41,865 bases of DNA from a virus, in the IMG/VR virus record IMGVR_UViG_3300046512_000067, positions 1 through 41,865 of that record. The stretch is one strand, 5' to 3'. Every line of letters starts with the position of its first letter. Position 1 is the first letter of the stretch. A program made the translations under genes and the position numbers. Positions 6,367 through 15,249 of the stretch are shown here, piece by piece. Under the pieces are notes generated by a model. It did no database searches. It was not told the origin of the DNA and was given only the letters and a program-made list of their open reading frames with translations.

Positions 6367-7143
6367 ATGAAGACGAAAGACATTGCAACGTTGGCGCTTG
6401 TCGTCGCCGTAATCGCTGGCGGCGCTTACGCTTTTGGGCTCACCCAGAGAGTGACTGACGCTCGCAAGCTCATCGTCCTTGCTGGGCAGTCAAATGCTTC
6501 TGGCGGGGCATCAGATGCCGCCCTGCTGCCTGCTGATAGGCCAACCGTCCCTTTCTGGTGGGATGAGCCAGGGTTCAGCAATAGCGCCATGAAATGGGTT
6601 CACCTGTCGCCGCAGCCTCTGTTAGCTTTCCCTAAAGGCCACTTCGGGCCGGAATACGGAATTGCCGCAGCGATGCCGGATGCAGCCATATTTAAGTTCA
6701 CGTCCGGGGCAAGTAGCCTGGCCAAAGACTGGAAGCCGGGATCTGTAACGGGGTTGGCGCAGCGATTCGAAGACGAGCTAGAGGTCGCCATGAAGGGCAC
6801 GAACGCCACTCCTTATTGCTTCGTACTGGTACAGGGCGAGAGCGATGCTGAAACCAAGGAGATGGCAACAACCTACGCGGATCGCCTCAAGGCCCTGATT
6901 GGTGCAATCCGGTCGAAGATGGGTTCTGACGTGCGCATCGTTCTTAGCGTCGATGAGCTGCACCCTTGGGTAGTTGCAAACCACGAAGTTGTCGCCGCGC
7001 AGAAGGCGCTTGCAGATGCTGATCTGAAAATCAGCTTTTCAAGCTTCTCCGACCTACCCAAAGCGGACTCCACGCATCTTGTGGCGGCGGGGACACTGGA
7101 GCAGGGCAAGCGCCTTGCCGAAGCATGCAGGGCAATCCCATGA
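6367..7143 (+). CDS. Membrane-anchored SGNH/sialate O-acetylesterase-like protein
   Basis: A 258-residue protein read from the ATG at 6367 (GGAAG upstream). The open frame extends further back, but into the antisense of the endolysin. Residues 6-24 are a hydrophobic signal-anchor. The rest is an SGNH hydrolase of the sialate-acetylesterase/CE6 type: nucleophile Ser42 in LAGQSNASG, a QGESDAET block, and the Asp234-x-x-His237 pair in ADSTHL. It would remove acetyl groups from a surface polysaccharide in the periplasm. It is rightward inside leftward late genes and overlaps an acetyltransferase gene (ATGA), a typical added cassette. Confidence 0.85.
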   Translation: MKTKDIATLALVVAVIAGGAYAFGLTQRVTDARKLIVLAGQSNASGGASDAALLPADRPTVPFWWDEPGFSNSAMKWVHLSPQPLLAFPKGHFGPEYGIAAAMPDAAIFKFTSGASSLAKDWKPGSVTGLAQRFEDELEVAMKGTNATPYCFVLVQGESDAETKEMATTYADRLKALIGAIRSKMGSDVRIVLSVDELHPWVVANHEVVAAQKALADADLKISFSSFSDLPKADSTHLVAAGTLEQGKRLAEACRAIP

Positions 7144-7655
7144 TTGGCTTCATCAAAAAATGGATCGACGCCACAATCGACGAGCGGTTAGCCAGTCTTG
7201 GAGCCGCGGAAATTATCACCCATAACTTGAGGGATAAGCCTGTCATTTGGGGTGATCCGTCCCGCTTGTTGATGGGCACGGATGCCATCGTAAACAACGC
7301 CACGCTGAACACCAACTCAGGACGGATCGAGATCGGGGATGGCACCATATTCGGCCACAACGTTTCGATCATCACCGGCACTCACCCAATCGACCAGAGA
7401 GGATTAGACCGTCATTCCTTCCCTCTGGAGGGCAGAGACATTATCATCGGCAAAGGCGTGTGGGTGGCGACCAATGCCGTCGTCCTTGGTCCCTGCACCA
7501 TTGGAGATAACGCCGTCATCGCCGCTGGCGCGGTTGTAATCGGCGGTGACATCCCGCCAAATACCGTTTACGGTGGCGTTCCTGCGAAGTTCATCAAGAC
7601 ATTGGGAGAGAGTGATGAAGAACATCGAGCAATGGATGCTCAAAAAGGCAGCTGA
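7140..7655 (+). CDS. Hexapeptide-repeat O-acetyltransferase
   Basis: A 171-residue left-handed beta-helix acyltransferase, started at 7140 (MIGFIKKW) through the ATGA overlap with the esterase. Hexapeptide turns run from about residue 50 to 160. The catalytic His is His82 in GTHPID, and the C-terminal block (AVVIGGDIPPNTVYGGVPA followed by KFIK) is the family end signature of WbbJ/Maa-type enzymes. A helical N-terminus replaces the usual cap. Together with the neighbouring esterase it probably modifies host lipopolysaccharide or exopolysaccharide, which can change phage receptors (lysogenic conversion). Confidence 0.9.
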   Translation: MIGFIKKWIDATIDERLASLGAAEIITHNLRDKPVIWGDPSRLLMGTDAIVNNATLNTNSGRIEIGDGTIFGHNVSIITGTHPIDQRGLDRHSFPLEGRDIIIGKGVWVATNAVVLGPCTIGDNAVIAAGAVVIGGDIPPNTVYGGVPAKFIKTLGESDEEHRAMDAQKGS

Positions 7656-7764
7656 AGAGGTCGAGCGCAACAAGGAAATCCTGCGCAAGATCGACGAGGA
7701 AAAAAAGAATCAGGGTTCTTCGGGCGCTAATAGCTCGTCAGCCCTTTTGGCAGCGAAAAGCTGA
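7615..7764 (+). CDS. Possible small protein after the acetyltransferase
   Basis: A 49-residue frame with an ATG at 7615 preceded by GGGAGAG. It starts inside the acetyltransferase gene and ends 55 bases inside the convergent tail gene. The first 35 residues are a charged helix (EQWMLKKAAEEVERNKEILRK), the last part Ser/Ala rich. The ribosome site and helix are in favour; the double overlap is against. Confidence 0.4.
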   Translation: MKNIEQWMLKKAAEEVERNKEILRKIDEEKKNQGSSGANSSSALLAAKS

Positions 7765-8051
7765 GTTAGAAGCCCCTTAAGGGTTCCGAATAGCTCATCT
7801 GACGTATCTATGTAGCTCGCCGCATCATAGATCATCTGATTTTTGATGGTCTGCTGTTTCATGGCATTGGAAACGATCACCGCCTCTTCATCTGTCATCC
7901 GACGCCACGGCGTTGACTTGCCGATGCGGTATTTCGTGTCTGCAGGCGCATTCAACACAGACTGTATTTGCGCGAGCGACGCCAGCTCATCCTCGGTCAT
8001 GTCGCGCTCGATGATTTCTCCGAGATCTGGATCCCAAGCTACTGTTTTCAT
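7710..8051 (-). CDS. Probable tail-fibre-associated protein
   Basis: A 113-residue protein directly downstream of the tail fibre gene and overlapping it by 4 bases (ATGA). The sequence has a WRRMTDEEAVIVSNAM helix in the middle and an acidic C-terminus (ADELLAPEEP). Small proteins in this position, with a conserved W-x-R-x-T-x-E-E-A element, are often fibre assembly factors or fibre tail pieces. No firm family can be named from the sequence. Confidence 0.65.
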   Translation of the reverse strand: MKTVAWDPDLGEIIERDMTEDELASLAQIQSVLNAPADTKYRIGKSTPWRRMTDEEAVIVSNAMKQQTIKNQMIYDAASYIDTSDELFGTLKGLLTQLFAAKRADELLAPEEP

Positions 8052-9238
8052 CCGCGAATTCCTTCAAGAACCAACCGGCCATTCACCGTTCCAGATGATG
8101 GGAAGAATTTGAAAGCGTTGTAAGCAACGGCACTCGTGATCACGTACCCCAGCTTGGAAGTCGCGTTACCGGCGGCCGCATTATTCGAGTGCCAGAAACC
8201 GTTTGCTGTTTTGTTGAAGGCTTTATTGAACCTGCGCAGTTCAAAGCCTGAAAACAAAGTCATACCGGCTTGCGGCGATACTGTGCCAAACAGAAGAGCA
8301 GTGTCTGATCCGACGCCAGCGGCAACCGCAGACGATGGCAGCTGCGTACCCGTTACTTCCATTCGCGCATAAACTGCGGAAGTCAGGAATGTAGATCCGT
8401 TGTCTGCCGATAGCTGCATGGACATGCCGACACCGGCACCGTCATAATCAACGCCTATGCGGAGATCACGATAGCCGCCGAGATTTTGAACGATCTGCCC
8501 AGAAGTCCCGAGACCCGTAAAGTCGTAAATGCCAATCAGTTCCCATCCAGTGGGTTTGATCACCGTGAAGAAGTTCGAGCCGTCGCAGATGATCTCGGCC
8601 GAGGAGCCGTTTGGGACGATGAGCGTGGCAAGCCCATTGATGGTCTCGCTGCCGTTCGGATCGATCGTGACCACTCCGCCGTCTGCCACAACGCTCAGAG
8701 GCCAACCGTTGGCCAGCGTTGCGGCGGCTGTCAGTGACAGTGTGGCGGCAGCCGTGAAGCGCAACGTCGCTCCAGCGTCGGCAGCAACCGCAGTGTAGTT
8801 GCCCGACTTGACCGCGTAGGACGACTTCGGGGCTTTTGTCGCCAATGCCGCCGTGGTTGCAGCAGCATCCGCTTTGCTGTCCAGCGCAGTCTGAAGCCCG
8901 GTTACGGTAGAGATCGCTTGAACACCGGTTTGGTTTGCACGAGCGAAAGCGTCTGCGTGTTTGCCTTGTGGGTCGTAGACCGATTCCTGCATGAAGCCGA
9001 GATCGGCGACACCCTCGAACAAGTCGCTGAACGACATGATGCGATAGAGGCCCAAGATCCTGTCCCAGGCCATAAAGAAGACATTGTCGCCATCGCCTAC
9101 ATTCGGGATCTGCACCAGGGAGCCGAAATCGGGCTTCACGATCAGGTTCGGCGTGCCGACGGGACGCTCAACAGTCAGACCGTTTGTGGCGCTGATCGTG
9201 GCCGGGAAGCGCGGCAAGACGCGCATGCGAAGGGTCAT
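8048..9238 (-). CDS. Tail fibre protein
   Basis: A 396-residue protein. The N-terminal 80 residues probably attach to the tail (RILGLYRIMSFSDLF). A linker (FARANQTGVQAISTVTGLQ, TALDSKADAAATTAAL) resembles trimeric coiled-coil and triple-beta linkers of fibres. The next 100 residues are Ala/Thr/Gly-rich beta repeats (DPNGSETINGLATLIVPNGS). The C-terminal 180 residues (from WELIGIYDFTGL) would be the receptor-binding beta domain. It lies in a run of fibre genes translated with 4-base overlaps, so assembly with them is expected. The host receptor is unknown. Confidence 0.8.
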   Translation of the reverse strand: MTLRMRVLPRFPATISATNGLTVERPVGTPNLIVKPDFGSLVQIPNVGDGDNVFFMAWDRILGLYRIMSFSDLFEGVADLGFMQESVYDPQGKHADAFARANQTGVQAISTVTGLQTALDSKADAAATTAALATKAPKSSYAVKSGNYTAVAADAGATLRFTAAATLSLTAAATLANGWPLSVVADGGVVTIDPNGSETINGLATLIVPNGSSAEIICDGSNFFTVIKPTGWELIGIYDFTGLGTSGQIVQNLGGYRDLRIGVDYDGAGVGMSMQLSADNGSTFLTSAVYARMEVTGTQLPSSAVAAGVGSDTALLFGTVSPQAGMTLFSGFELRRFNKAFNKTANGFWHSNNAAAGNATSKLGYVITSAVAYNAFKFFPSSGTVNGRLVLEGIRG

Positions 9239-9582
9239 GACCGCACCACTCCTTCTACGATCGGCAGGGAGCCAATCAATTCTTGTTCCGTGAAATCGTC
9301 GAGCGTGACCGTCACCCCGATTTCGTAGGTTCCGAGGCTGAGGTTTGACATCTCAAGCTTGGTGAAATGCCACTGGATCACGCCGTTGCCTGGGAAAGTC
9401 ACGTGACCATCGTCCGAGGAACCAACCAGGGCGGACCAGCAATCCGTAAGACGGCGGATTTCAAGCTTGACCGTGACCCCCGTCAGATCGGTGATGACCT
9501 GCCCCGTATCGTCATCGATGAGTTCTATCGTCTCGATCCAGTCGGCTCGGTTCGACACCGGCTTAAGCTGCGCGTCGTACAT
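9235..9582 (-). CDS. Small tail/baseplate-like protein
   Basis: A 115-residue, all-beta-looking protein. WIETIELIDDDTGQVI at residues 15-30 and a TVKLEIRR strand are followed by alternating strands and an ELIGSLPIVEG end. Proteins with ETIELID-DxTG-type openings are found as tail or fibre adaptor domains (BppU-like fold). It overlaps the fibre gene downstream and abuts the collar-type fibre upstream. I infer a connector between fibres; the sequence alone is not decisive. Confidence 0.65.
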   Translation of the reverse strand: MYDAQLKPVSNRADWIETIELIDDDTGQVITDLTGVTVKLEIRRLTDCWSALVGSSDDGHVTFPGNGVIQWHFTKLEMSNLSLGTYEIGVTVTLDDFTEQELIGSLPIVEGVVRS

Positions 9583-10532
9583 CAGAGCCTCACGTAGATG
9601 GTTGTGACGAGGGACGGCTGAACGTTGTTGTGGCCAGCGCCGCCCCCGGTATTGCCGACGGTAACGTTGTGGGCGTGAGCGCCAGCTACTTCCGTGTTCT
9701 GTGTAATAGCGCCGGGTGGTGTATCACCGCCTCTGACGCCGTTCGTGCCCGCATTGGTATTGATGTTTGTCCTAATGCCGTGGACGTGGTCACCCTGAAC
9801 ATCCGTTGCACCGGTGTGACCGTGAGCAGGCATTTCCGCTACTGTCAGCGTATGGGCCGCCTCGCCTAAGGTCTTGCCGAGGACATTTGCATCAGCGACG
9901 ACGTTGGCCGCGATATTGCCCATGACGTCATGACCGATCGCCACACGTCCACGGAAGTCAGGAAGGGTGATCTGCTTGTTTGCGGCCCAGTCTGTCGCCG
10001 AAGAAGCCCCACGACCGCCTACAACAACGAGGTTGGCATTTGCATTCCACAGGAACTCAAACAGCGGCTGCGTGTCGTTGTTGGCCCGCTCTGAAGCTCC
10101 GGAGACCGCAGAGCCGACGGTGCGACCATTGCCGCGCACCCATCCGGCGATGAAGCCCTCGCCATAACGGAACTTAAGGTCACCGGTTGACAAGACGCCA
10201 TTGGGATCGACAGGCGTCACGCTACCGCCGCCACCACCGGCGGGGCCGATGATCGGAATGCCGTCGACATCGAAGACAACCACGCCCCCGGCATCAGTCA
10301 CACGGACACGGAAGAACCCGTCCGCTTCGTCGAAGTAGACCGAAGGCCAGCGCCCATAACCGTCAGTAATGATCGGGTTGGGCAACTTGTTGACGAGGCC
10401 AAGATCGAACGCCTGGTAGATATTCATGGGCGTCGTCGTGCCAGCCTGATAGAAAAAGGCCCTGGCGCCAACCATGGGCTTGCCGTTCGCATCGTAAAGC
10501 TGTTGCTGCGAAAGGTTCCAGAACCCTGCCAT
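9582..10532 (-). CDS. Tail collar / microcystin-dependent-type fibre protein
   Basis: A 316-residue tail protein. Residues 1-95 form an attachment domain (FWNLSQQQLYDANGKPMVGA and FYQAGTTTPMNIYQAF), seen in many tail-spike heads. After a Gly-rich hinge (GPAGGGGGS) comes a collar domain: ITLPDFRGRVAIGHD, then EAAHTLTVAEMPAHGHT, a His-rich segment and the end signature HNNVQPSLVTTIYVRL. That signature is typical of phage tail-collar/MdpB proteins. It is the first fibre gene after the ejection proteins, where P22 places its tailspike. Confidence 0.85.
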   Translation of the reverse strand: MAGFWNLSQQQLYDANGKPMVGARAFFYQAGTTTPMNIYQAFDLGLVNKLPNPIITDGYGRWPSVYFDEADGFFRVRVTDAGGVVVFDVDGIPIIGPAGGGGGSVTPVDPNGVLSTGDLKFRYGEGFIAGWVRGNGRTVGSAVSGASERANNDTQPLFEFLWNANANLVVVGGRGASSATDWAANKQITLPDFRGRVAIGHDVMGNIAANVVADANVLGKTLGEAAHTLTVAEMPAHGHTGATDVQGDHVHGIRTNINTNAGTNGVRGGDTPPGAITQNTEVAGAHAHNVTVGNTGGGAGHNNVQPSLVTTIYVRL

Positions 10533-10569
10533 ATTGCTGTTTCCTTAGGTTTCGGGCATCGTGCGTGAC

Positions 10570-10743
10570 ATGAAAGATCTTGCCCCGTTCGCCATTGCTC
10601 TCTTTTTTGGTGGTATGACCTGGCTTCTCGCCAGCAACGTTGGAGCCGCATTGGCGGCTGCGTTTGTCGCCGCGACCGTTACCGTCGCCCTCATGCGTTT
10701 AGAGGAACGTGTGAAGGCGCTTGAAAACAAGAACTCGAAATGA
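10570..10743 (+). CDS. Small membrane protein (rightward)
   Basis: A 57-residue protein from the ATG at 10570; a GTG at 10561 is an alternative start. Residues 5-38 are hydrophobic (FAIALFFGGMTWLLA and AALAAAFVAATVTVALM), giving one long or two short membrane segments. A short charged tail follows (RLEERVKALENKNSK). It fills the 213-base gap between two leftward structural genes and is read the opposite way, like an added accessory gene. No good ribosome site is seen, which lowers confidence. Confidence 0.5.
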   Translation: MKDLAPFAIALFFGGMTWLLASNVGAALAAAFVAATVTVALMRLEERVKALENKNSK

Positions 10744-10745
10744 TG

Positions 10746-12599
10746 TCAGGTCTCGTTCGGCATCAGCACGCGAAGCTGCTGGCCTTCACCTTCATTCTGA
10801 CCTTCTGGCTGCCCATTGTTTTCGCCCCCTTGATCTGCTGGCATCTGGCGGACCCCAGAAATCGCGGGCAATACCTGTTGGGATATCGCCGGATTACCGG
10901 TTTCATGGCCGATAAATGCCGACAGGGCGCGAGACGCGTTGGCCAGAGCCTGCGTTGATTGCGCCGTAGGAGCGACGGCCTGCCGCTGGTAGGCCTTGGT
11001 ATAGGCCGCTAGGGCTCTCGCGCTGGTAGGCTTCGCCATGATCGAGGAAAGCACCCTCGCCCCGACCACAGAGCCCACCACAGACGTCGGATCGAGCAGC
11101 GCGCCGCTGAGATAGCTGGCGCCGATCATCGTCTGGCCGGTTCCCGACGGGTTGGCATACTGGTTGAGCTGCTTGAACTGCCGTGAGACTGTCGCGATGT
11201 CATCGAGCGCAGAAGACAGATCCTTCTTGCCGCCGAATAGCTGAGACTTGCCCTCCGGGGAGAGCTTGCCCCATCCGGTGACAAAGCGATCGGGCGAGAA
11301 GTTGCCATCATTATCGCGGCCGAGCTTGGAGATCACGCCAGAGGCAAGATCATTCCATGTCTCATCGCTGACAGCGCCACGTACACGAGCCAGAGCCACA
11401 CGATCGCCGCGGGTGTTGGAGTTAGCCATGGAGGTGATACGGTCAAAGATACGCTCGTCCGATGCGTCATTGCCGAGAACCTTCTGCAGGCCTTCCCGCT
11501 CGCGCGCCGTCTTGGCTGCAAGCTTGTTGGCTTCCTCGAATGCTGCGGATGCCTTTTCACCCCCCGACCGGGCAACCGCCGCCTTGAGGTCCGTCGTCAA
11601 GCCGCCGTAGATCTGCTTAAGCTCTCCCTCAGAGAATCCGGAGGCGACCACCTTCCTCGGATCTTCGAGCAACTCACCGATGTTCGTCCGGAGGTCTTTG
11701 ATGCCCTGATAGTTGAGGCCATCCTTCTGATCGAGCGCACGGCGGACGAGGTTGACCGCCCCACTCTCTGGCAAAGCTGCATTTGACCGGCGCGCGCCAA
11801 TGTCGGTGGCGACTTTGGCAGTCTCAGAGAGAGGTGTCGTGACGTTCTGCGTGATGAGCGCGTCAACGCCGTCGTAGGCCTCCTTGACGCGTCCTGGCAG
11901 CGTCTTCTTTGCGAAGTCGGTAATGCCCTGCCGAGCAGCCGCGCCAGCGTTGGCGACGTTACCGGGGCCGTAGCCTTCCTGTACTCGGCCGGCGGCTTGC
12001 CCGATCTGATCGATAGCCTGCTTTGAGGCCGTGCGAAGAGGCGTGCCACCGAGCGGAACGTTGGTGAGAACCTTGCCGGTCTGCTGGACGGCTGCGGAAT
12101 CGCTCGCAACAGCCCGAGGAAGGTCAACACCGAGGCGATTAGCGGCCGCTGCCGCTTCCATGCCCTGGCTGACTTTCGGCCCAGCCCGTTCGGCTGCTAT
12201 GGCCGTTATTGCCTTCCCAGTGCCGGCAGCCGGAGACGCGGGCAGGAAGACACTGCCGAACTCGACAGCGCGGCCTATGCCTTCATCGCTCGTCGGATCG
12301 ACCTCCCCAGCCAATACATCGCCGGGGAGTGTAATCGCGCGCTTTACCGCTCCGAGCAGACCCGCGTTGCTGTCAAAGCTGACGTTGCCTTCTGCATCGC
12401 GGCTGATAGGGAGGATCTTGCCCTGATAGGCTTGGCTTTGTGCAGGTTCAGAAGTGGACGCAGCGGCAGGATTAACAGCCTGAGGCGATGGCGTGGATGC
12501 CGGTTGCTCCTGCGGCTTGGCATACTTTGCCCAAGGACCTGCCGACGCAGCTGGTGCGCTCGCCTGAGGCGCTGCGTACTTTTCCCATGGTCCAGCCAT
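10746..12599 (-). CDS. DNA ejection protein, P22 gp16-like position
   Basis: A 617-residue internal virion protein that would leave the capsid ahead of DNA. The N-terminus has two GPWxKYA units (MAGPWEKYA, AGPWAKYA) in an Ala/Pro-rich stretch, typical of ejection proteins in P22-like phages of alphaproteobacteria. The body is long Ala-rich amphipathic helix, followed by a Gly/Ala segment near residues 490-530 that could enter membranes. The tail is Gln/Asn/Glu rich. Its length is close to P22 gp16 (about 609) and its place after gp7- and gp20-like genes matches. Sequence similarity to gp16 itself is not evident by eye. Confidence 0.8.
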   Translation of the reverse strand: MAGPWEKYAAPQASAPAASAGPWAKYAKPQEQPASTPSPQAVNPAAASTSEPAQSQAYQGKILPISRDAEGNVSFDSNAGLLGAVKRAITLPGDVLAGEVDPTSDEGIGRAVEFGSVFLPASPAAGTGKAITAIAAERAGPKVSQGMEAAAAANRLGVDLPRAVASDSAAVQQTGKVLTNVPLGGTPLRTASKQAIDQIGQAAGRVQEGYGPGNVANAGAAARQGITDFAKKTLPGRVKEAYDGVDALITQNVTTPLSETAKVATDIGARRSNAALPESGAVNLVRRALDQKDGLNYQGIKDLRTNIGELLEDPRKVVASGFSEGELKQIYGGLTTDLKAAVARSGGEKASAAFEEANKLAAKTAREREGLQKVLGNDASDERIFDRITSMANSNTRGDRVALARVRGAVSDETWNDLASGVISKLGRDNDGNFSPDRFVTGWGKLSPEGKSQLFGGKKDLSSALDDIATVSRQFKQLNQYANPSGTGQTMIGASYLSGALLDPTSVVGSVVGARVLSSIMAKPTSARALAAYTKAYQRQAVAPTAQSTQALANASRALSAFIGHETGNPAISQQVLPAISGVRQMPADQGGENNGQPEGQNEGEGQQLRVLMPNET

Positions 12600-14560
12600 C
12601 AGTTTGCCTTTTCCCAGCTTTTAGGATCTGCCGGGTCGCCACCCTTAAAACGGTACCCGTCTTCGATCTGTCCAGCCTTCGGTGCTTCTGGCTGCTTCTT
12701 GTTCATAAACCCGCCAACGTCGCCGGCTTTGCCCTTGATGGCTCCGGATGTTACGGACTCTAGGTCATCCTTGAGGCCCTCGGCCTTGCGTAGGAGAGTT
12801 TCAGCATCATCGGTGGGTTGAGGAAGATATCGCCGTGCGTATTCCTCACTTTCAGTAACCGACATCCCTGCGCCAGTCAGTCCGCGCCTAAGTGCATCAG
12901 CCCCACTTGCCATACGACGCTGCACAATACCGCTATTGCCTCTGCCGAATATGCCTTGAGCATAGTCAATTGGGCCGGTTGCATCCCCGTTTTTGATCAT
13001 TTTAATCACTTCAGGGTAGTCGTTCTTGATGAAGTTGTCGCCCAGCCCTATCCGAGCCCCAACCTCTGCAGGAAGTGACGTGCCGCTATAAGCCGCCCCG
13101 TCTGTATCCCCACCGATTTGGATTTCTGTGCCATTGGCATCCCGAAAGGTGATCCCACGCGATTTTGGCTTCGAGAACTCCTGAAACGTCGGCAGTTTAT
13201 CTTCGGGAACACCGCGTTCTCGCAACTGCTTCATGGCATATTCGTAATCTTGCTGCCCGGCAGTGCTTTTCGGCTTGCCGGTAAAGATTGGCTGCTTGGT
13301 GACCGGATCGAGAAGAGTGTCGCCGTCCCCGACCTTGATCGGGTCTTGCGGCTTCGCGAAGGTACCCAGTCGTTCCACCTGCCCGGTCTGCTGGTTCGCT
13401 CGTGCAAGCGTGCCATCAGGCAGATTGACGAACTGCCAAGGTTCCGTAGGGGCTTGCCCCTTCACGTTCGCCGCCCAAAGCTGGAGTCCTGTCTCGCGAA
13501 GGTTAGGATCGCGAAGCATGAACTGGATAAGCGATGGATCGACGGACCCGCGAGTAACAGGCGTCACACCGGGAGCGATGATGTTGCTGCCGGAGTCCGC
13601 CACCTGAGCAGGCACAGGAGCGCCCACAGGAGGCTGTGCAAGCGCGGCGGCCGCAGACGGCTGTGGAGCAGCGGCAACAGCAGGCGTGGCGACTGGCATA
13701 GGCTGGGCGGGATCGGAGGCGCGCATCTGGCCTGTAGCACCAGGCATAGGGATGCCGGCCGACGGATCGAGGCTTGCCACAAGGTTGGAGGCGACACGAG
13801 CGGGAGCGGCAGCCGGAGCAGCGGCAGGAGCGCCCTGCCCGTCTCGGAAATCCTGCGCATAGTAGTTCTGGGCAAGCGCCATCCGTCGAGCGGTCTCTCC
13901 ACCGGGTTGGTCATAGCCTGCGAACTTCCACGCGTTGTTCATGACCTGCTGTGCTTCCTGCGGCGACTTGGCAGCGTTCAGCCGATCGATGAGCCCCGGA
14001 TCTTCGGAGAGGAAGAATTCGGCCTGTGTTGAGGGAGAACCGTTGCCTTCCTCGCCCTTGGATCGGGCATAGTTCTGCAGGTTCTGCAGGCGCTCGGCAC
14101 GCCACGACAGAATGCCGCCGGCCGTGCCCGCTTGTCCGGACTGGCTTGGATCAGACCAAGAGCGAGCAGCGTTCACAGGGCTCCAGCCACTCTCAGCGCG
14201 GCCGGTAGCGGCGACGGCTGCCAGACCATACGGGTTGGTGACCTTCGTCTTGATCGTGTCGATGAACGGGGCGTAGGTGCTGCCCTGTGCTGGGCCGCGA
14301 TCAACAGGCCCCACAGGAGCCGTCATAGGCGCGTTTGCAACCTGCGGGGCTCCACCAGTCAGCCGGGACAGAAAACCGCCCTGCTGAGGCGCTGCGGCTG
14401 CGGGAGCGCCACCGATGCGATCGGCAAGAGCGTTGAAGGACTTGCGAGCGCCGAGCTCCTGTGTCAGCCCACCGAGAGATTCGGCGATCCCATCCAGCCA
14501 GGAGTTGTCCGGCCGAGGAATGCTGACACTCTGGGGAAGCAGGCTTGCGATTTGAGCCAT
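12599..14560 (-). CDS. Ejection protein with lysozyme-like domain, P22 gp20 position
   Basis: A 653-residue internal virion protein. Residues 90-245 resemble the phage tail-lysozyme (Phage_lysozyme2) fold: a GLAAVAATGRAESGW block with a candidate catalytic Glu, then GTAGGILSWRAERL and a late NNAWKFAGYDQPGGETARR helix. The rest is low-complexity Ala/Pro linkers and two helical regions. It probably cuts peptidoglycan locally as DNA crosses the envelope. It overlaps both neighbours by 1-3 bases. Gene order puts it where P22 has gp20, though gp20 is shorter (about 471) and not known for such a domain. Confidence 0.8.
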   Translation of the reverse strand: MAQIASLLPQSVSIPRPDNSWLDGIAESLGGLTQELGARKSFNALADRIGGAPAAAAPQQGGFLSRLTGGAPQVANAPMTAPVGPVDRGPAQGSTYAPFIDTIKTKVTNPYGLAAVAATGRAESGWSPVNAARSWSDPSQSGQAGTAGGILSWRAERLQNLQNYARSKGEEGNGSPSTQAEFFLSEDPGLIDRLNAAKSPQEAQQVMNNAWKFAGYDQPGGETARRMALAQNYYAQDFRDGQGAPAAAPAAAPARVASNLVASLDPSAGIPMPGATGQMRASDPAQPMPVATPAVAAAPQPSAAAALAQPPVGAPVPAQVADSGSNIIAPGVTPVTRGSVDPSLIQFMLRDPNLRETGLQLWAANVKGQAPTEPWQFVNLPDGTLARANQQTGQVERLGTFAKPQDPIKVGDGDTLLDPVTKQPIFTGKPKSTAGQQDYEYAMKQLRERGVPEDKLPTFQEFSKPKSRGITFRDANGTEIQIGGDTDGAAYSGTSLPAEVGARIGLGDNFIKNDYPEVIKMIKNGDATGPIDYAQGIFGRGNSGIVQRRMASGADALRRGLTGAGMSVTESEEYARRYLPQPTDDAETLLRKAEGLKDDLESVTSGAIKGKAGDVGGFMNKKQPEAPKAGQIEDGYRFKGGDPADPKSWEKAN

Positions 14561-15249
14561 TAGAACAGACCTCCCGAAGCCGCCTTGGCAGCTATGCCGA
14601 TACCGCCCTTGAGCAGACCGCCGAGGAACCCGCCCTTAGCGGATGTCTGGGCTTCCTTGGCCTGCGCGATCTGATTGTTGACGCCTTCGAGGCCCTGAAC
14701 GACACCGCTTTCCAGCCCGAGCCGGTCACCGGCGGTTCCTTGGTACAGATCGGCCTTTGCGCCATAGCCTTGGGCTTGACCACCAGCGGCGGATAGGCCT
14801 TGACCAGAAACGCCATTGAGCCGATCGAGCCATGAGCCAAACTCCTGGTTAGCGGTCCCTTGGCCGAATTTGGTGAGTTCTGTAAGCAGGTTTCCAGAGC
14901 CGAGCATGCCGCCAGCAGAAGCCCCTCGCTCTGCCGCCTGCAGTCCTTGGTCGAGCGCGAACTGATAGCCTGGTCCCGTCTGGAAGGCTCCCGTAGCTCG
15001 GGCATTACCCTCGGCACCGTTCAGGCCGATAGCATCGCCATAGAGGCTATTTGCATCCGTGCCACTGGCCACCCAAGGAGCATAAGCGCCGATGGCGCTA
15101 TCCAGCGCCGCTCCGGACTTCTGCTCACCGGTATTGATGATGTTGTTGCCGGTGGTCTGGAAGCCGGTGATCAGACCCTTGTTCTGATTGGCGGCGGCTT
15201 TCGTCGCCTTGCCGACATCGCTGCCCGTCAGCGCTCCGAGGAAGCCCAT
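14560..15249 (-). CDS. DNA transfer/ejection protein, P22 gp7-like
   Basis: A 229-residue protein, the same length as P22 gp7. It is Gly/Ala/Gln rich, with the recognisable block GPGYQFALDQGLQAAERGAS followed by AGGMLGSGNLL. A C-terminal Gly-rich hydrophobic end (GGFLGGLLKGGIGIAAKAAS) could insert in membrane. Proteins with this block are annotated as phage DNA transfer proteins, which leave the virion first on infection. Start and stop overlap or abut the neighbouring genes, in line with one late operon. Confidence 0.8.
   Translation of the reverse strand: MGFLGALTGSDVGKATKAAANQNKGLITGFQTTGNNIINTGEQKSGAALDSAIGAYAPWVASGTDANSLYGDAIGLNGAEGNARATGAFQTGPGYQFALDQGLQAAERGASAGGMLGSGNLLTELTKFGQGTANQEFGSWLDRLNGVSGQGLSAAGGQAQGYGAKADLYQGTAGDRLGLESGVVQGLEGVNNQIAQAKEAQTSAKGGFLGGLLKGGIGIAAKAASGGLF

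Noticed and set aside
10740-10958. Rightward membrane-like frame (72 aa) after the small membrane gene
   Set aside because: It is almost wholly antisense to the C-terminus of the gp16-position gene, which is well supported by order and length. The ATGA-like start is tempting, but no ribosome site or family supports it.
13118-14032. 304-aa rightward frame opposite the gp20-position gene
   Set aside because: Composition is that of an antisense shadow (Arg/Gly/Leu rich), and the opposite strand holds a lysozyme-like domain in an unbroken late operon.
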